NCBI RefSeq assembly: GCF_000182925.2
Contig: NC_026502.1
Location: 2,046,001-2,110,000, forward strand
Length of the DNA stretch: 64,000 nucleotides
Reading direction: 5' to 3'
Source of the DNA: Neurospora crassa OR74A
Lineage: Eukaryota; Ascomycota; Sordariomycetes; Sordariales; Sordariaceae
Made by a program: the position numbers and the translations under genes. A model generated the notes under the pieces. It was given only the letters and a program-made list of their open reading frames with translations. It searched no databases and was not told where the DNA came from. Shown here piece by piece: positions 43,602 to 54,948 of this stretch (its first letter is position 1; the number at the start of each line of letters is the position of its first letter).

Positions 43602-44285
43602 GTTGGCGGTGGTTTGCGGTGGTGGTCGCGGGGGTGGTGGTGTCTGGGAGTTGGTGTCGAGGCGGAAGCTCAATGGCTTGTGGGATTGGACCAGGTGCGG
43701 GTGTTGACGGGGACGTGGAAGAGCAGAGCTGCTGTGAGATTCTGACCTTTGCGTCGATGATGAGGCGAGGTGAGCCGAGTGGATCGATTCCACAGCACGG
43801 GTGCTAGCTTTTGGTAGCTCTGACGAATTGCAGTCAGTGCGCTGTCCTCCTTCCCCGTCCAGGCAGTGCCAGGCAATGCACCTTCTGGAAGCCAGCGCTT
43901 CGTCCGCTGTAGTAGTAGAGACTGCCTCGATCCGGAAGCCTGAGGCACCAACTTTCGCGGCACCTCAGCACTCATGCAGCGTCTTGGCAATCCCCGAATG
44001 GTGACGGCACTCCGACGGGCAATGATTCCCGCCTCGACCGAATCCGGGGACAGCTGGACGCCAGCTGCGGTGAGCTGACCTCACCTAACAGCAGGTGGAA
44101 CCCACCCGGCTAGTGTCCGTGCAGCCGAACGAAGCTCAACGCTCGAACTCCCGCATCTTGATTTGAGGCGAAGAAGCCAAAAGTTCAATTGCCAACCTCG
44201 ATCGCAAAAGCTGCTCTCTTCGTCCACCGCGGTAGCGCAACACCATCCCTCAAGACAAATCTCCACTCAATTCCACGTCGGCAAG
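43602..44285. promoter_or_regulatory. Divergent promoter Cox12 / B12D-like protein
   Basis: 684 bases between the starts of two small mitochondrial inner-membrane or respiratory-chain genes, so joint regulation is plausible. Minus-strand sequence next to Cox12 is C-rich leader (CACC and CCGC runs). No further gene was recognised. Confidence 0.5.
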
Positions 44286-44928
44286 ATGTTCGCCTCCCGT
44301 GTCGCCCGCCAGGCTTTCCGCCAGACCCCCCGCATGATGCGCCCCATTCCCGTAAGAGCTATACCCGGTCTCGAGTCCGCGACTTTTCCGAAGCTTTGGG
44401 AGGTGCCATTGCGTCAGAGTTACTAACCATGGGATTTTTTGTCTTGCAATAGAAGGAGGAGCAGGCCGGTACGTGAACGAACAACCCAACCGTTGCATTC
44501 TACGACAACAAAAGCTATTACACAATTTGCCGGAGCTTCAGGAGCATCTACCCCAGTTGGCAATGGAGATGGAGGGTTTCAAAATAATTGCGCGAGGGGG
44601 GGATATCCGCGACTGACAACGTCATTTACGGTACAGCCCACACCGTCTCCCAGCGCCTCCGCATGCGCATCAAGACCATTCCCGCTGAGTTGTGGCCTCT
44701 CGGTAAGCTTGCACCAAGCTATTACACATATGGATGCCATCCTGGATCGAGTGCTGATAAGGGGGGAAATTGTTTGACTGAGTAGGTGTTGTCGTCGGTT
44801 TCGCCGTCAGCGCTGCCATCTACTCCATCACTCGCCACCTTGTCGTTGACAAGACCATCCGTCTCAAGCGCCAGAACCGCGCTGCCGATTCGCACGCTCT
44901 CCACGCTGCTCACGAAGAGAAGCACTAA
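44286..44928 (+). CDS. Small mitochondrial inner-membrane protein, B12D/NDUFA4-like
   Basis: Exons 44286-44351, 44453-44468 (only 16 bases), 44637-44702 and 44786-44928 join in frame across introns of 101, 168 and 83 bases to give 96 residues. The N-terminus is a mitochondrial presequence (MFASRVARQAFRQTPRMMRP). The body reads KEEQAAHTVSQRLRMRIKTI, PAELWPLGVVVGFAVSAAIY, SITRHLVVDKTIRLKRQNRA and a His-rich end. One membrane helix, preceded by P-x3-x-PLG, followed by a basic Arg/Lys stretch, resembles the B12D family (NDUFA4/MLRQ), small subunits linked to complex IV and complex I. The resemblance is to architecture and a short motif, so another small respiratory-chain subunit is possible. It faces Cox12 across a shared promoter, supporting a respiratory role. 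Confidence 0.72.
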
Positions 44929-45359
44929 ACGAACAACCAGGGATTTTTGTGCATGGGGCGTATGTTCGATAAGGGAACGAGGAAAGTGTTCTCGAGAAAG
45001 GTTGCCTCCTTTTTTTTTTTGCGTAGCATTGTACATGATGACCAGGAATCAACACGGTTAATCCTACAAAAGAGTTGAATGCGGTCAGACGGGTGATGAT
45101 GGCTGTCATTTCTGTCCAAGTGAGGGCTCCCGAAGTGGTGTCCGAGTGACCTTGTCGATTTTGATGTCTAATGGTAAAAAAGAACCAACAGAATGTGATA
45201 CACTTTCCAAAAATACACCCAAGTCCCAATGATGCCATTTAACGCCCTAGCCATGCAATGCTTTTCTTTCCGGGTATCAACACAGAAACTCGCTTCTCTC
45301 CCCCCGACCCTTGCCGGGGAGAGTCCATTTGCTGAAGACGGACCAAGCAATGACCGATT
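44929..45359. other. Convergent 3' spacer B12D-like / RRM protein
   Basis: 431 bases holding a T11 run at about 45010-45020 after the stop codon of the B12D-like gene. Nothing else was recognised. Confidence 0.4.
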
Positions 45360-45871
45360 TTATTGCGGTTTCGGTCCAGCCACATCTAGCCCCTCGAGGC
45401 CCTGCATAGGGTCATCAGGCGCAGTAGCAGCCAAACGATCCTCCTCACTGACGGCATTCTCAGCCAGCCATCCTTCCTGTGAGCCAGCGCATTAGTATGA
45501 GTCTAGGTATAAACTGTGATTCCCGATCATCCCCCATAGACGAAACTTACCTGCTCCCAAACGGCAGTCTTGGATCCCAACCCTTCTTTCGCGCTCTTAG
45601 GGATCTTTGCCGCCGAGACCCTGATTACTCTGCCAAACAGCTCGGACTGGTCCATGTTGTCAATGGCCTCTTTAGCGTCTTCTTCATCCTCGTACTCGAC
45701 ATAGGCGAAGCCCCTGTGCGGATCCGTTGAGTCGGGCTTCTCATTCTTGGGCAGCGAGATATCGGCGATCTCGCCAAAAGGAATGAAGGCGTCGTGAATG
45801 GTGGCTGTCGTCACGGCGGGTGCAAGACCGCGAATGTGGACGGTGGCTTTCCAGCGCGTAGTGTCTGTCAT
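45360..45871 (-). CDS. Small RRM protein, CYP33 (PPIE) RRM-like
   Basis: Exons 45871-45551 and 45476-45360, with a 74-base intron (GTAAGT...ACAG, phase 0), give 145 residues. Residues about 8-88 are an RRM: RNP2-like ATVHIRGLAPAV, RNP1 RGFAYVEYEDEEDAKEAIDN, and the C-terminal strand SELFGRVIRVSAAKIPK. The segment TIHDAFIPFGEIADISLP and the DNMDQSELFGRVIRV end are very close to the RRM of the cyclophilin CYP33/PPIE, a spliceosome-associated protein. No cyclophilin domain follows; the 40-residue tail is short and acidic (EGWLAENAVSEED). So this is an RRM-only relative, possibly a spliceosome component that lost or never had the isomerase, an arrangement common in ascomycetes. Lone RRMs bind RNA or protein partners; its targets are unknown. 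Confidence 0.88.
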
Positions 45872-47031
45872 GATCGGTGTTGTTATGGAAACAATCAGTC
45901 ACAGAAGTAAGACTTGAGACGCCTCTTGATGAAAGTGACTGTAGCTTCTGTGTACTTTCAGCCGAGGTTGAAGGTCTAACGTGTGTTGTGTTTTGACGAG
46001 GCTGGATGACTGCCGCAAAGAAAAGGATATCGTTGTTTTGATGAATTAAGTGTGATCCTTATCTTGGTGACGTCTCTTGTGAGTAATGACTGTCGATGTG
46101 TAGGTTATGTACAAAGATCATTCATGTGCTGGATGTCGTTAAGTAATAGCGAGTGAGACATGGGAGAAACGTTGAAGTTCGAAAAGTCGCGACCCCACTA
46201 TCGTGACAGCGGGGAAGCTTGGGCCATCCTAGAAGTTCATGCACCAGGCGCTTGTACGTCATCAAGAAGGGGTTCTCCCACAGTTCGGTTTGAGGGCTTT
46301 AGGAAGCACAGGTAGAAATGGTGCTGATGATTCACACCAGAATATATAGCTATTTGGATATTGTTGAAGGATATGTGTATATATAGTCTAGTCACCACAC
46401 CATGTGGATGGAAAGAGGTCACAGTTGTCAGTACGAATGTAGTGTAGGTTGAAAACGAAGGGTTAGGGTTTAACATCGATTGGCCCGGGCTCTCATCTTG
46501 CTGTTGCCCCTGAGCTGTGCCGTGTGGGTTGCATCAGCCTTGAAGCCAGCAAGAGGGAAAGTCCAGTGGTGCCAACGTCAGGGGCCGGGGGGGGCAGCTG
46601 TTATGTATCCGCAATCTGGCAACAATGGACGGGCAGACGGGAAGCTCACTGCTCCGAACGCCTCTAACAACACAGCAGCACTACCCGCCTCTACTCACTG
46701 TGACTTCGATCCCATCCATATCACAACCTCCCAACAGACCGACACGACACCGACCACAGACAGCCTCAATCGCGGAGGGGCTTTGGTCGTCGTCTTGTCT
46801 TGTTACTTCTTTTCATGTCCAACTGCACGACCTGACGATCTAGAGCTCTAATACCACCCACCCACCCCAACCTTAATTAATCCACGCCACCCGCACTCTC
46901 CTCCCACCCTTCGACCAAGGCGGCCAGCTTCAGCTTCCCCTGATTTCCCCTCTTTCGCCCACCGATTTACACCGCCCGCGTAGCCGCATCACCACCCGCG
47001 GCCGACATTCACATACAACATATAAACAATC
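45872..47031. promoter_or_regulatory. Divergent promoter RRM protein / Sec31 with telomere-like element
   Basis: 1,160 bases between two start codons pointing apart. GGGTTAGGGTTT at 46460-46471 is a double telomere-type unit. The 170 bases before the Sec31 start are C-rich leader (CCACCC repeats). A frame at 46480-46851 has no recognisable content. Confidence 0.5.
46460..46471. promoter_or_regulatory. Telobox-like GGGTTAGGGTTT element
   Basis: Two telomere-type units in the divergent RRM/Sec31 promoter, about 560 bases before the Sec31 start. Similar in form to the element at 21356-21367 but on the other strand. Confidence 0.5.
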
Positions 47032-50000
47032 ATGGTCCGGTTGAGAGAGATCCCCCGGACTGCGGCCTTCGCTTGGTCGCCCGGCGCAAACCCCCTGCTC
47101 GTAACGGGTACCCGGTCAGGTGCCGTCGATGCCGACTTCTCAGACGAGACTAAGTTGGAGCTATGGGATCTCAAGTTGGACAGCCAGGAACAGGGCCTGG
47201 AGCTCCAGCCTATAGCTAGCATTACCGCAGAGTCCAGGTATGCGTGAGAGTTTCAACACATAGTTACCCTTCGGGCGCACTAACAGAGACGCATATAGGT
47301 TCTACGACATCGCATGGGGCCAGCCCAATGACGAACATCCCCGGGGAGTTATTGCCGGCGCCATGGAAAACGGCTCGTTGGATCTATGGGACGCCGAGAA
47401 GCTGATCGCCGGCGAGGACGCCCTCATCTCGCGCACCACCAAGCACACTGGTCCCATCAAGGCCCTACAGTTCAACCCTCTGAGGCCCCAAGTACTCGCT
47501 ACTGCCGGTGCCAAGGGCGAGCTGTTCGTCTGGGATGTGAACGACACCTCGGCTCCCTTCCGCCTCGGCACCGCTGCCGCCCACGATATCGATTGCTTGG
47601 CCTGGAATCCCAAGGTCGCCAACATTCTGGCCACTGGTGGTGCAGGAGGCTTTGTTACCGTATGGGATCTCAAGACCAAGAAGGCATCTCTCACCTTGAA
47701 CAACCATCGCAAGGCTGTCAGCGCCATTGCTTGGGATCCAGAGAACTCGACCAAGCTCCTGACGGCTTCATCCGATGATACCGCTCCCGTCATCCTGCTC
47801 TGGAACCTTCGCAACTCCCAAGCGCCAGAGAAGACGCTCCAAGGCCACGATCAGGGCATTTTGTCGCTTTCGTGGTGCCAGCAGGATGCAGGGTTGCTTC
47901 TTTCTTGCGGCAAGGACAACCGGACCCTGATTTGGAACCCTCAGACTGGAGAGCGTTATGGAGAGTTTCCTGAGGCTACCAACTGGACTTTTTACACCCG
48001 TTTCAACCCCCACAACCCGAATCTGTCGGCCACAGCATCCTTTGACGGCAAGATCGCTATCCAGACCCTCCAGAACACGAACCCCTCGGCGGCTCCCGCG
48101 GCCCAGAACAACCTTTCTGATGACGATTTCTTCTCAAAGGCCGCGTCCCAGCCGCAGGCGGCTTCCTTCTCTCTGCCCCGGGCACCCGCCTGGATCGAAC
48201 GCCCCGTTGGCGTTTCCTTTGGCTTCGGTGGCAAGCTTGTCTTCTTCAACAAGGTGGAGACAGCTGCTGGCCAGAAGAGGTCTTCCAAGTTGCAGATCTC
48301 CTCTTTCTCCATCGACTCCGACATTGGCTCCGCAACCGACAAGTTCGAACAAGCCATTCAAAGCGGCGACATTGCGAGCATCTGCGAAGAGCATATCGAG
48401 AACGCCAAGACGGACGAGGAGAAGGCTGAGTGGCAGGTGATGCAGACCCTCAGTGAGTCTGATGGGCGGACCAAGATCATTGAGCGTCTTGGTTTCATCA
48501 AGGACGAGCCGGTCGAGGAGGCTAAGGAGGCCGAGTCACCCATGTCTCCTGAGCCGAAGCAGGAGGATTCTGCATCTCTGAAGCCTAACGGCGGAGAGGC
48601 CAAGAAGCATAGGCGTGTTGTAAGCATGTGGGGAGACGGCGACGATGGCGAAGATTTCCTGTCTGAGATCGCCGCTACCAAGGGAGCCAAGACCGACAAC
48701 CCCTTTAACCTTCTGAGCGTGGGCAACACTCACCTGGAGGATCAGATCACCAGGGCCTTGATCCTGGGCAAGTTTGAGAAGGCGGTAGAGATCTGCTTGA
48801 AGGAGGAACGATGGTCGGATGCCTTCTTGATCGCCAACTGCGGCAGCAAGGAGCTTGTGGAAAAGGTTCAGACTGCTTATCTCCAACAGAAGAGAGGTAG
48901 CCCCAGCTATCTGCGGCTCATCAGCTCTGTTGTAGCCAAGAACCTGTGGGATATCGCCTACAACGCGGATCTTGCCGACTGGAAGGAGACCATGGTTACC
49001 CTTTGCACCTATGCTGATCCTTCCGAGTTCCCCGACCTCTGCGAGGCCCTGGGTGACCGCATCTTGGAGTCTGGTAACAGGAAGGATGCCTCTTTCTGCT
49101 ACCTGATCGGCTCGAAGCTGGAGAAGGTTGTCGGTCTCTGGGTGGACGAGCTTCAGGAGACTGAGCAAGCTGCCTTGAATGAGGAGGCCGGTGATTCCAC
49201 CTTCTCGGTCCATGCCAAGTCCCTTCAGCAGTTCATCGAGAAGGTGACCATCTTTCGCCATGTGACCAAGTTCAACGACAGCGAGACGAGTCTCACTGAG
49301 GGCTGGAAGCTGGCCGCTCTGTACGATAAATACCTCGAGTATGCTGACATTGCGGCTGCTCATGGCCAGTTGTCGGTTGCCCAGAAGTATCTCGATCTTC
49401 TGCCTACCAGCTACCCTCCTGCGGAGACAGCCCGCAACCGTGTCAGGCTTGCCACTCAGAAGGCTGGTGCTCAGACTGCCGTTCGGCAAGCCACCCCCGC
49501 TGGTCGCACCACCACCACCACCTCCTCCCGTACCGCTGCTCCGGTCGGGTATCAGCAGCCCAGCTTGGTTCCGGCTCCGGCCAACCCCAGCTCTCTAAAC
49601 CCTTACGCCCCGCCTGTGCCGGCACCGGTAAGCGCTGCGGCCAGCAACCCTTACGCTCCTCCTCTCGCCCCTGTTTCTGCCGCCGCTTCCCAGTACGGAG
49701 CCTCGTCGTCTACATACGCGCCTCCCCAGAACCAGGGATATGCCCCGTCAGGATACACACCACCCACTCAAAGCTATGCTCCTACGTCCGTCACTGGATA
49801 TGGCGTTCCCGCTCAAAACTTTGGTCAGCCTAGCCCACTTGGTGGTCCCCCCAAGGCCACCGCGCCTCCAGTGCAGCTCAAGAGAGACGGTGTCTGGAAT
49901 GATGTGCCCATGGTGACAAAGGCTCCTCCTCGTAGGAACACGCCAAGCGTTGCCCCCCTCACTTCTCCATTCCCTGGCCAACCCGGCATTGCATCTCCGC

Positions 50001-50931
50001 CACCAGCTGGCCCCTTCCAGCAGGGTGCGCCTACGCCGCCGCCGCCCCCGAAGGGTTCTGCGCCTCCGAGAAATGTCGGCGCGCCACCAACCGGCCCTCC
50101 CAGACCTTCTTCGGTCTCAAGCAACGCTACTAACCCCTATGCTCCCCCTCCGCCTGCCGCCGGTCTGCAGCCAACATATGGAGTCCCGCCCGCTCCCCGG
50201 ACGGCTTCTCCATACAACCCTCCCCCCTCCGCCGCCGCGCCCCCAGCCAACCGGTACGCCCCTGCTCCTGCCACGCAGCAGTACACTCAGGGACCACCAT
50301 CCGGTTCTGGAATAGCTCCTCCTCCGGCGTCTGGAGCCTACACTCCTGCCCCTCCAGCAGCCTCTCAGCAATATGCTGCTGCCCCACCACCACCTCGGGC
50401 GGGCTTCTCGGCACCTCCCCCAGCGTCTAGGCCTCCCGGCGGTGGCCCTCCTCCCGCTGCTGGTGCTCCTCCCCAGCAGCAGGCCCCTCCTCCCGCTGCC
50501 CCACCTAAGCCCAGATACCCTCCTGGTGACCGCTCTAACATCCCTGAGCACGCCAAGGAGCTCGTCGACATCCTGAGCAGGGACATGCAACGCGTGGCCT
50601 CCAAGGCCCCTGCCTCCTTCGCTCCCCAGGTCAAGGATACCCAAAAGCGTCTCAACATCCTCTTCGACCACCTGAACAACGAGGAGCTGATCAAGACCGA
50701 GACCATTGACCAGCTGGCTCAGTTGGCCGGCGCGTTGGCTGGAAAGAACTACGATATTGCGTCCAAGATCCAGGTGGAGATTTCCAAAGAGAAGACGGAG
50801 GAGTGTGGTCAGTGGATGGTAAGTTTTCGTCGCCTTACTTAATGAACCTCGTTCATAACCAATATGCTAATTTATTCTCTGTTCAGGTCGGTGTCAAGCG
50901 TCTGATCAGCATGAGCAAGGCCACTCCTTAG
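47032..50931 (+). CDS. sec31: COPII coat protein Sec31
   Basis: Exons 47032-47237, 47299-50818 and 50887-50931 join in frame (introns of 61 and 68 bases) to give 1,256 residues. The N-terminal third is a WD40 propeller: [105 protein letters not shown] and [13 protein letters not shown] helical alpha-solenoid follows (about 400-760; [40 protein letters not shown]). A long Pro-rich region (about 760-1110, NPYAPP-type repeats) recruits Sec23-Sar1. The conserved Sec31 C-terminal fragment is at 1130-1256 ([20 protein letters not shown]). Sec31 with Sec13 builds the outer COPII cage on ER exit-site vesicles. Length matches fungal Sec31. The 15-codon last exon is typical. Confidence 0.97.
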
Positions 50932-52587
50932 AAGGATTATGGGGTCAAGTCCTCGTCGTCTAGTTCTACTTGTACAGACTTAGTTGATCAGTATAATTTC
51001 ATTTTTCCAGAACGGTCCCCGCGGAAGACGAGAACGAGTAAGTTGTAAATAGAACACTGACGGGTGCCGAAGCGGTTTCACGTGTCGTTACCATTGTCCA
51101 TATGTGGAAACGAAAGTGGAAGAGGAAGCGAAAGAGAAGGAGAGAGAGAGAGGAATAGCCGAATTTAGCGTTGTGGATAAAAAAAAGAAAACAAAAGGCT
51201 TAGATTGTTTTCTGCTTTGATGATGGTTTATTGATTCCATTTGCGTTGAGTCGGTAGAATGTAAGTTCCGCGTATAATCCGATAATCAGTAAATGAATCA
51301 TACATAGCTTTGAGCTAATACTGGTTGGTCGACACTGATCCCATAACTTCCCATTCCGATCTAAGTGTGGCATCGACAACTATAGAATGGACAAGATCAA
51401 GATGCTGTGGTTGTGTGGAAGTCGTGGCCTACCACACCGTTGTATGCTGTGAATTGCTTCATAAGCACTTGAGTGGAATTAGACGACAAGTATAGCGGTG
51501 TCTCTTGTAGGTAATATAAGAACAGATATTATAGAGCTGGGAGAGAAACCACAGTCCAACAAACAGCGAGGAAGACACGCAGTCAACGTCAGATAAGTCA
51601 AGGCCAGTCAGTCAGTGCCTTATACCTGGGGATCATGAATTTAACTTCACCTTCCACGTTTCTCTTTCTACGCTAGAGATAGATAGTATGGAGGGTCGTC
51701 GCCCCTCCGTTACTGCTTGATGACTGCTCTCCTCCTCCTCAAGTTCAACAAACAATATCCGAAAAGTGCAAAGATTGAAGAAAGAAAACTAACAGCTTTT
51801 CGACAACAATCCACCCCGTTCATCCACGACTTGATCTAGAGATATATTCGAAGACGTGAAAAAATGAAAGACACAAAAAGGTTTAGTAAAGGTGAAAAGG
51901 GGGATCTCTTCGCGAACAAAAAAAGAGAAGAAAAAAAGCCAATATAAAGCATCAAAATTTAACCGTCGGTTCAATCTCCAACGCTCCCGTCATGTGGTTC
52001 ACATACGCGCCATTGCCCTTTATCTACACATATGCCGATGATAATGCTGTTGTTGTTGATGATGATGATGATGATTGTACATCCGTCATTCCGTCTCTCC
52101 TCCGCTCGTTTTCTATAAGTGCGCATGAAATGTATGTATACTGATTGATCTCAATAAGACCAAACGTCAATGGTCACATCGAAGCTCCCCCCCCCTCTCA
52201 TATCCATACACAGCTTTTCTCTTCCTACTTGGGAAGGGATGCGGATGTGGAAGAACATGTTGAGTGAGTTAGATCGCGGGAATCAGCCAAGGAGCGGTGG
52301 TGTAACACGTCCATGAATCTCTCCCTACCTCTGTGTCGTCATATTTTTGGTAAGTTCAAGTAGGAGGTCAGACACCAAAACAAGAATAAAACGCTGAAAT
52401 GCTTTCGCTCGGTCGTATTGTCCTCATAGCCAACTAAATACCACTCAACCAAACGTTGACGCATGGTTCGCGAGAGCGTGACGTGTCTAAGATAGAAAAA
52501 TTGGGGATGATGAAACCAACAATATGGATATATAAAGAAGAGAGGCTTTCGTCATTATCAATTAAAAATATGCATCCCATCCGCTGC
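50932..52587. other. Convergent 1.7-kb spacer, Sec31 / proline-rich membrane protein
   Basis: Mostly AT-rich sequence with a GATGATGATGAT run near 52059-52073, several A-rich runs near 51180 and 51918, and a C7 run near 52187. No open frame above 61 codons and no RNA gene were recognised. Probably two 3' UTRs and terminators. Confidence 0.45.
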
Positions 52588-54948
52588 TTAATCACGCAAA
52601 TTCCACGACGGCTTTAGCTTGTCGACCACAGCATTTGCCGTAAAGACCTGCGCGTCCTCAGGTAAATGGTCTACTCGTCCAGCGCCGGTGCGAATAGCAG
52701 TGAGCGCTGCAGGCGAAAGGGGACCACTGCGGTTGCTGTGGACCGAGCCGGCGTCGCTGTTGCTGTGGGCGTGGCCAATCTTAGGTGGAGGAGCGAAGTC
52801 AAGACCAGTGAATGTGCTTGACTTGTGGAGAGTGTGACTGTTTGATGGTCAGTAAACGGCTAGTCATTGTGAGGGTCAAAATATTCAGGATTATCTTACG
52901 GGCTGGGGAGAGCAGGGAGCTCTTCAAAGGCATTGGCTAATGGCGAGTGGGCGGGGACCTTCGTCTGGAACGGACGGCGCTCACCAGCCGGACTCTGAGA
53001 CCGGCCACGAACACGATCCTTGAAAGTCTCTGGTGGAGCAAAGTCCGCCGCGTTGAAGATTGAGAACTCATCCTTCAACATGGATGGGGCGGGAACGGTA
53101 GGCAGGTCTGCCGGAGGAGGAGGCATGGGCTTGCGGGGTCCGCCAGCTCTGCTACCCGCACGGCTACCGGCATTGCTACCAGCGAACGCTGAACCGGCGC
53201 GAGGACGTCCATAGCCTGAAGCGGCAGATCCAGGCCTCCTGGGAGGGCCCATCTGGTTGGAGACAGAAGAGCCAGGGCGGGGAGGACCACCGATGCCGGG
53301 GGGCATACCCCTCATGCTGCCTGTTTGAGCATGGCCAGGTCCACGGGGACCACCAGGTCCGCGAGGGCCGGGGAATCTTTGGCCTGATGGGGGAGGAGTC
53401 ATGGCACGGCGAGCCACGGGTTGAGCGTAAGGCATGACGAAGGCATTCGCCTTGGGGTCGAAGTAGGGCGCGGCAAGATCGTCGTAGTCCTGGTTCTGCG
53501 GCGGTTGCTGAGGACCCTTTCCTTGCATCTGACCGATGTTCTTGGGCAGTGCCGGTACAGGAGGCGCGTCACCAGGCTTGTCCTCGAAGTACTCCTTGTA
53601 GAAAGACCTGATACGGTTGGCACGGTACTCGGGATCCTCGGACTCCATGATATCATCAGGCGGTAGAGGACGGAAACCAACAGACAAGCGGCGGTTCACA
53701 CCGTTTTGAGGTACACCTAGGCCGGGACCATCCTTGGCAGCATCCTGCTGTTCGTAGAGCTGAGACTTTCTCTGCATGTTACGTCCTCTCCGGTCATCAT
53801 CCTCAGGCTCTTCGGGCATCTTGGGGAGATCAAAGTACTCTTGAGGCTGTTGGATAGTCGGAGCAGCCGATGCAGGGTGAGTAGGCTCGCGGGGAGTGCT
53901 GGCAGGGGTGGAAGAGGGCGAAGAAGCATCGTGGATTGAAGCCTGCATAGGCTCGGGAATATTAGTGAGACCAAGGCCCGTGGAAGCCTTCTTTGATCCG
54001 ACGTCCACAGCAGGATTCGCGGGGCTAATCGGCTGGCTAGGAGAAGCGGGAGGCTTGACACCGTCCTTGTGGGTGGCAGCATGAAGCTCCCTTGGCGAGC
54101 CAGTCAGAGTCCTCTCCGAGTCGCTTGTTTCGTTGTCGGATGTCGCATTTGAAGAGGGATCTTGAACAGAGATTCTAGGTGGTCTGGGTCCATTACCAGG
54201 CCTGGCGTGAGTGGGCTCGGGAGACCTGGGCATAGAACCTTGACGAGGAGGAGGTCCGCGGAATGGACCTCCTGGGCCCCTGTCGGTTCCCCTGGGCATG
54301 GATTTGACCGAGGCGGCATCACTGGCAGTGTACTGAGTTACCGGGCGGAAAGGATCATCTTGCGGGTTGAGCGTGCGGGCCAAGGAGTTGAGTGATGACT
54401 GAGACCCATGAGCATCAGGCGGCAAAAGGTAAGGGCTGGAAAGATTCATGTCCATCGACATTTGGTGGGCGTGGAATCGCGATCCGTTGCCGTCCTTTTC
54501 GCCCGCCATGTTTCTCCCTTTGGCTTTGCCCATGTTTTCATCCAAGCCGAAATCTAGGGATTTATGAGGGTCATGGGCCTCCTCGGCCGCCAGCTTCTTC
54601 ATGTTTCTCCTATGGAGGTAGAAGAAGACACTGAAAGCAGCTACAAGTGGGATACTAAAAATGTTGTGAGTGGATTTGCATCAGCTTGAACACATGTCGG
54701 TAGACTCACCAGAGACCTAGCACGATGGGCACAGTCAACTGCGAACCGCCCACGGGCTTTTCGCAAAGATTCGGATTGGCGACGCAATCCTTGCCGTCCG
54801 AGGAAGAAACAACAGCACGGGCAACAAGAACGGGCGTGGGGATTCGAGAGCCCAACGTTGCCGAACCTATTCCCATGCTGCCATGACGTCTGACGATTGG
54901 GATTCGGCGTCCCAAGCCGTAATGAAGCCTTCCAACATCTCCCTCCAT
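52588..54948 (-). CDS. Single-pass membrane protein with long proline-rich cytoplasmic tail (unrecognised)
   Basis: Exons 54948-54710, 54654-52900 and 52837-52588 join in frame (introns of 55 and 62 bases) to give 747 residues. The start at 54948 is a choice; an upstream in-frame ATG lies at 55032 and another at 54876. The N-terminal 70 residues are weakly hydrophobic with a Cys pair (DCVANPNLCEK). One membrane helix at about 75-95 (LTVPIVLGLCIPLVAAFSVF) is followed by a stop-transfer FYLHRRNMKKLAAEE, then a conserved-looking DPHKSLDFGLDENMGKAKG. The remaining 620 residues are Pro/Gly/Ser/Arg-rich (RGPGGPRGPGHAQTGSMRG, and Pro-rich repeats) and end in STFTGLDFAPPPKIGHAHSN and DKLKPSWNLRD. The design fits a plasma-membrane or ER adaptor. 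I do not recognise a family and assign no function. Confidence 0.78.
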
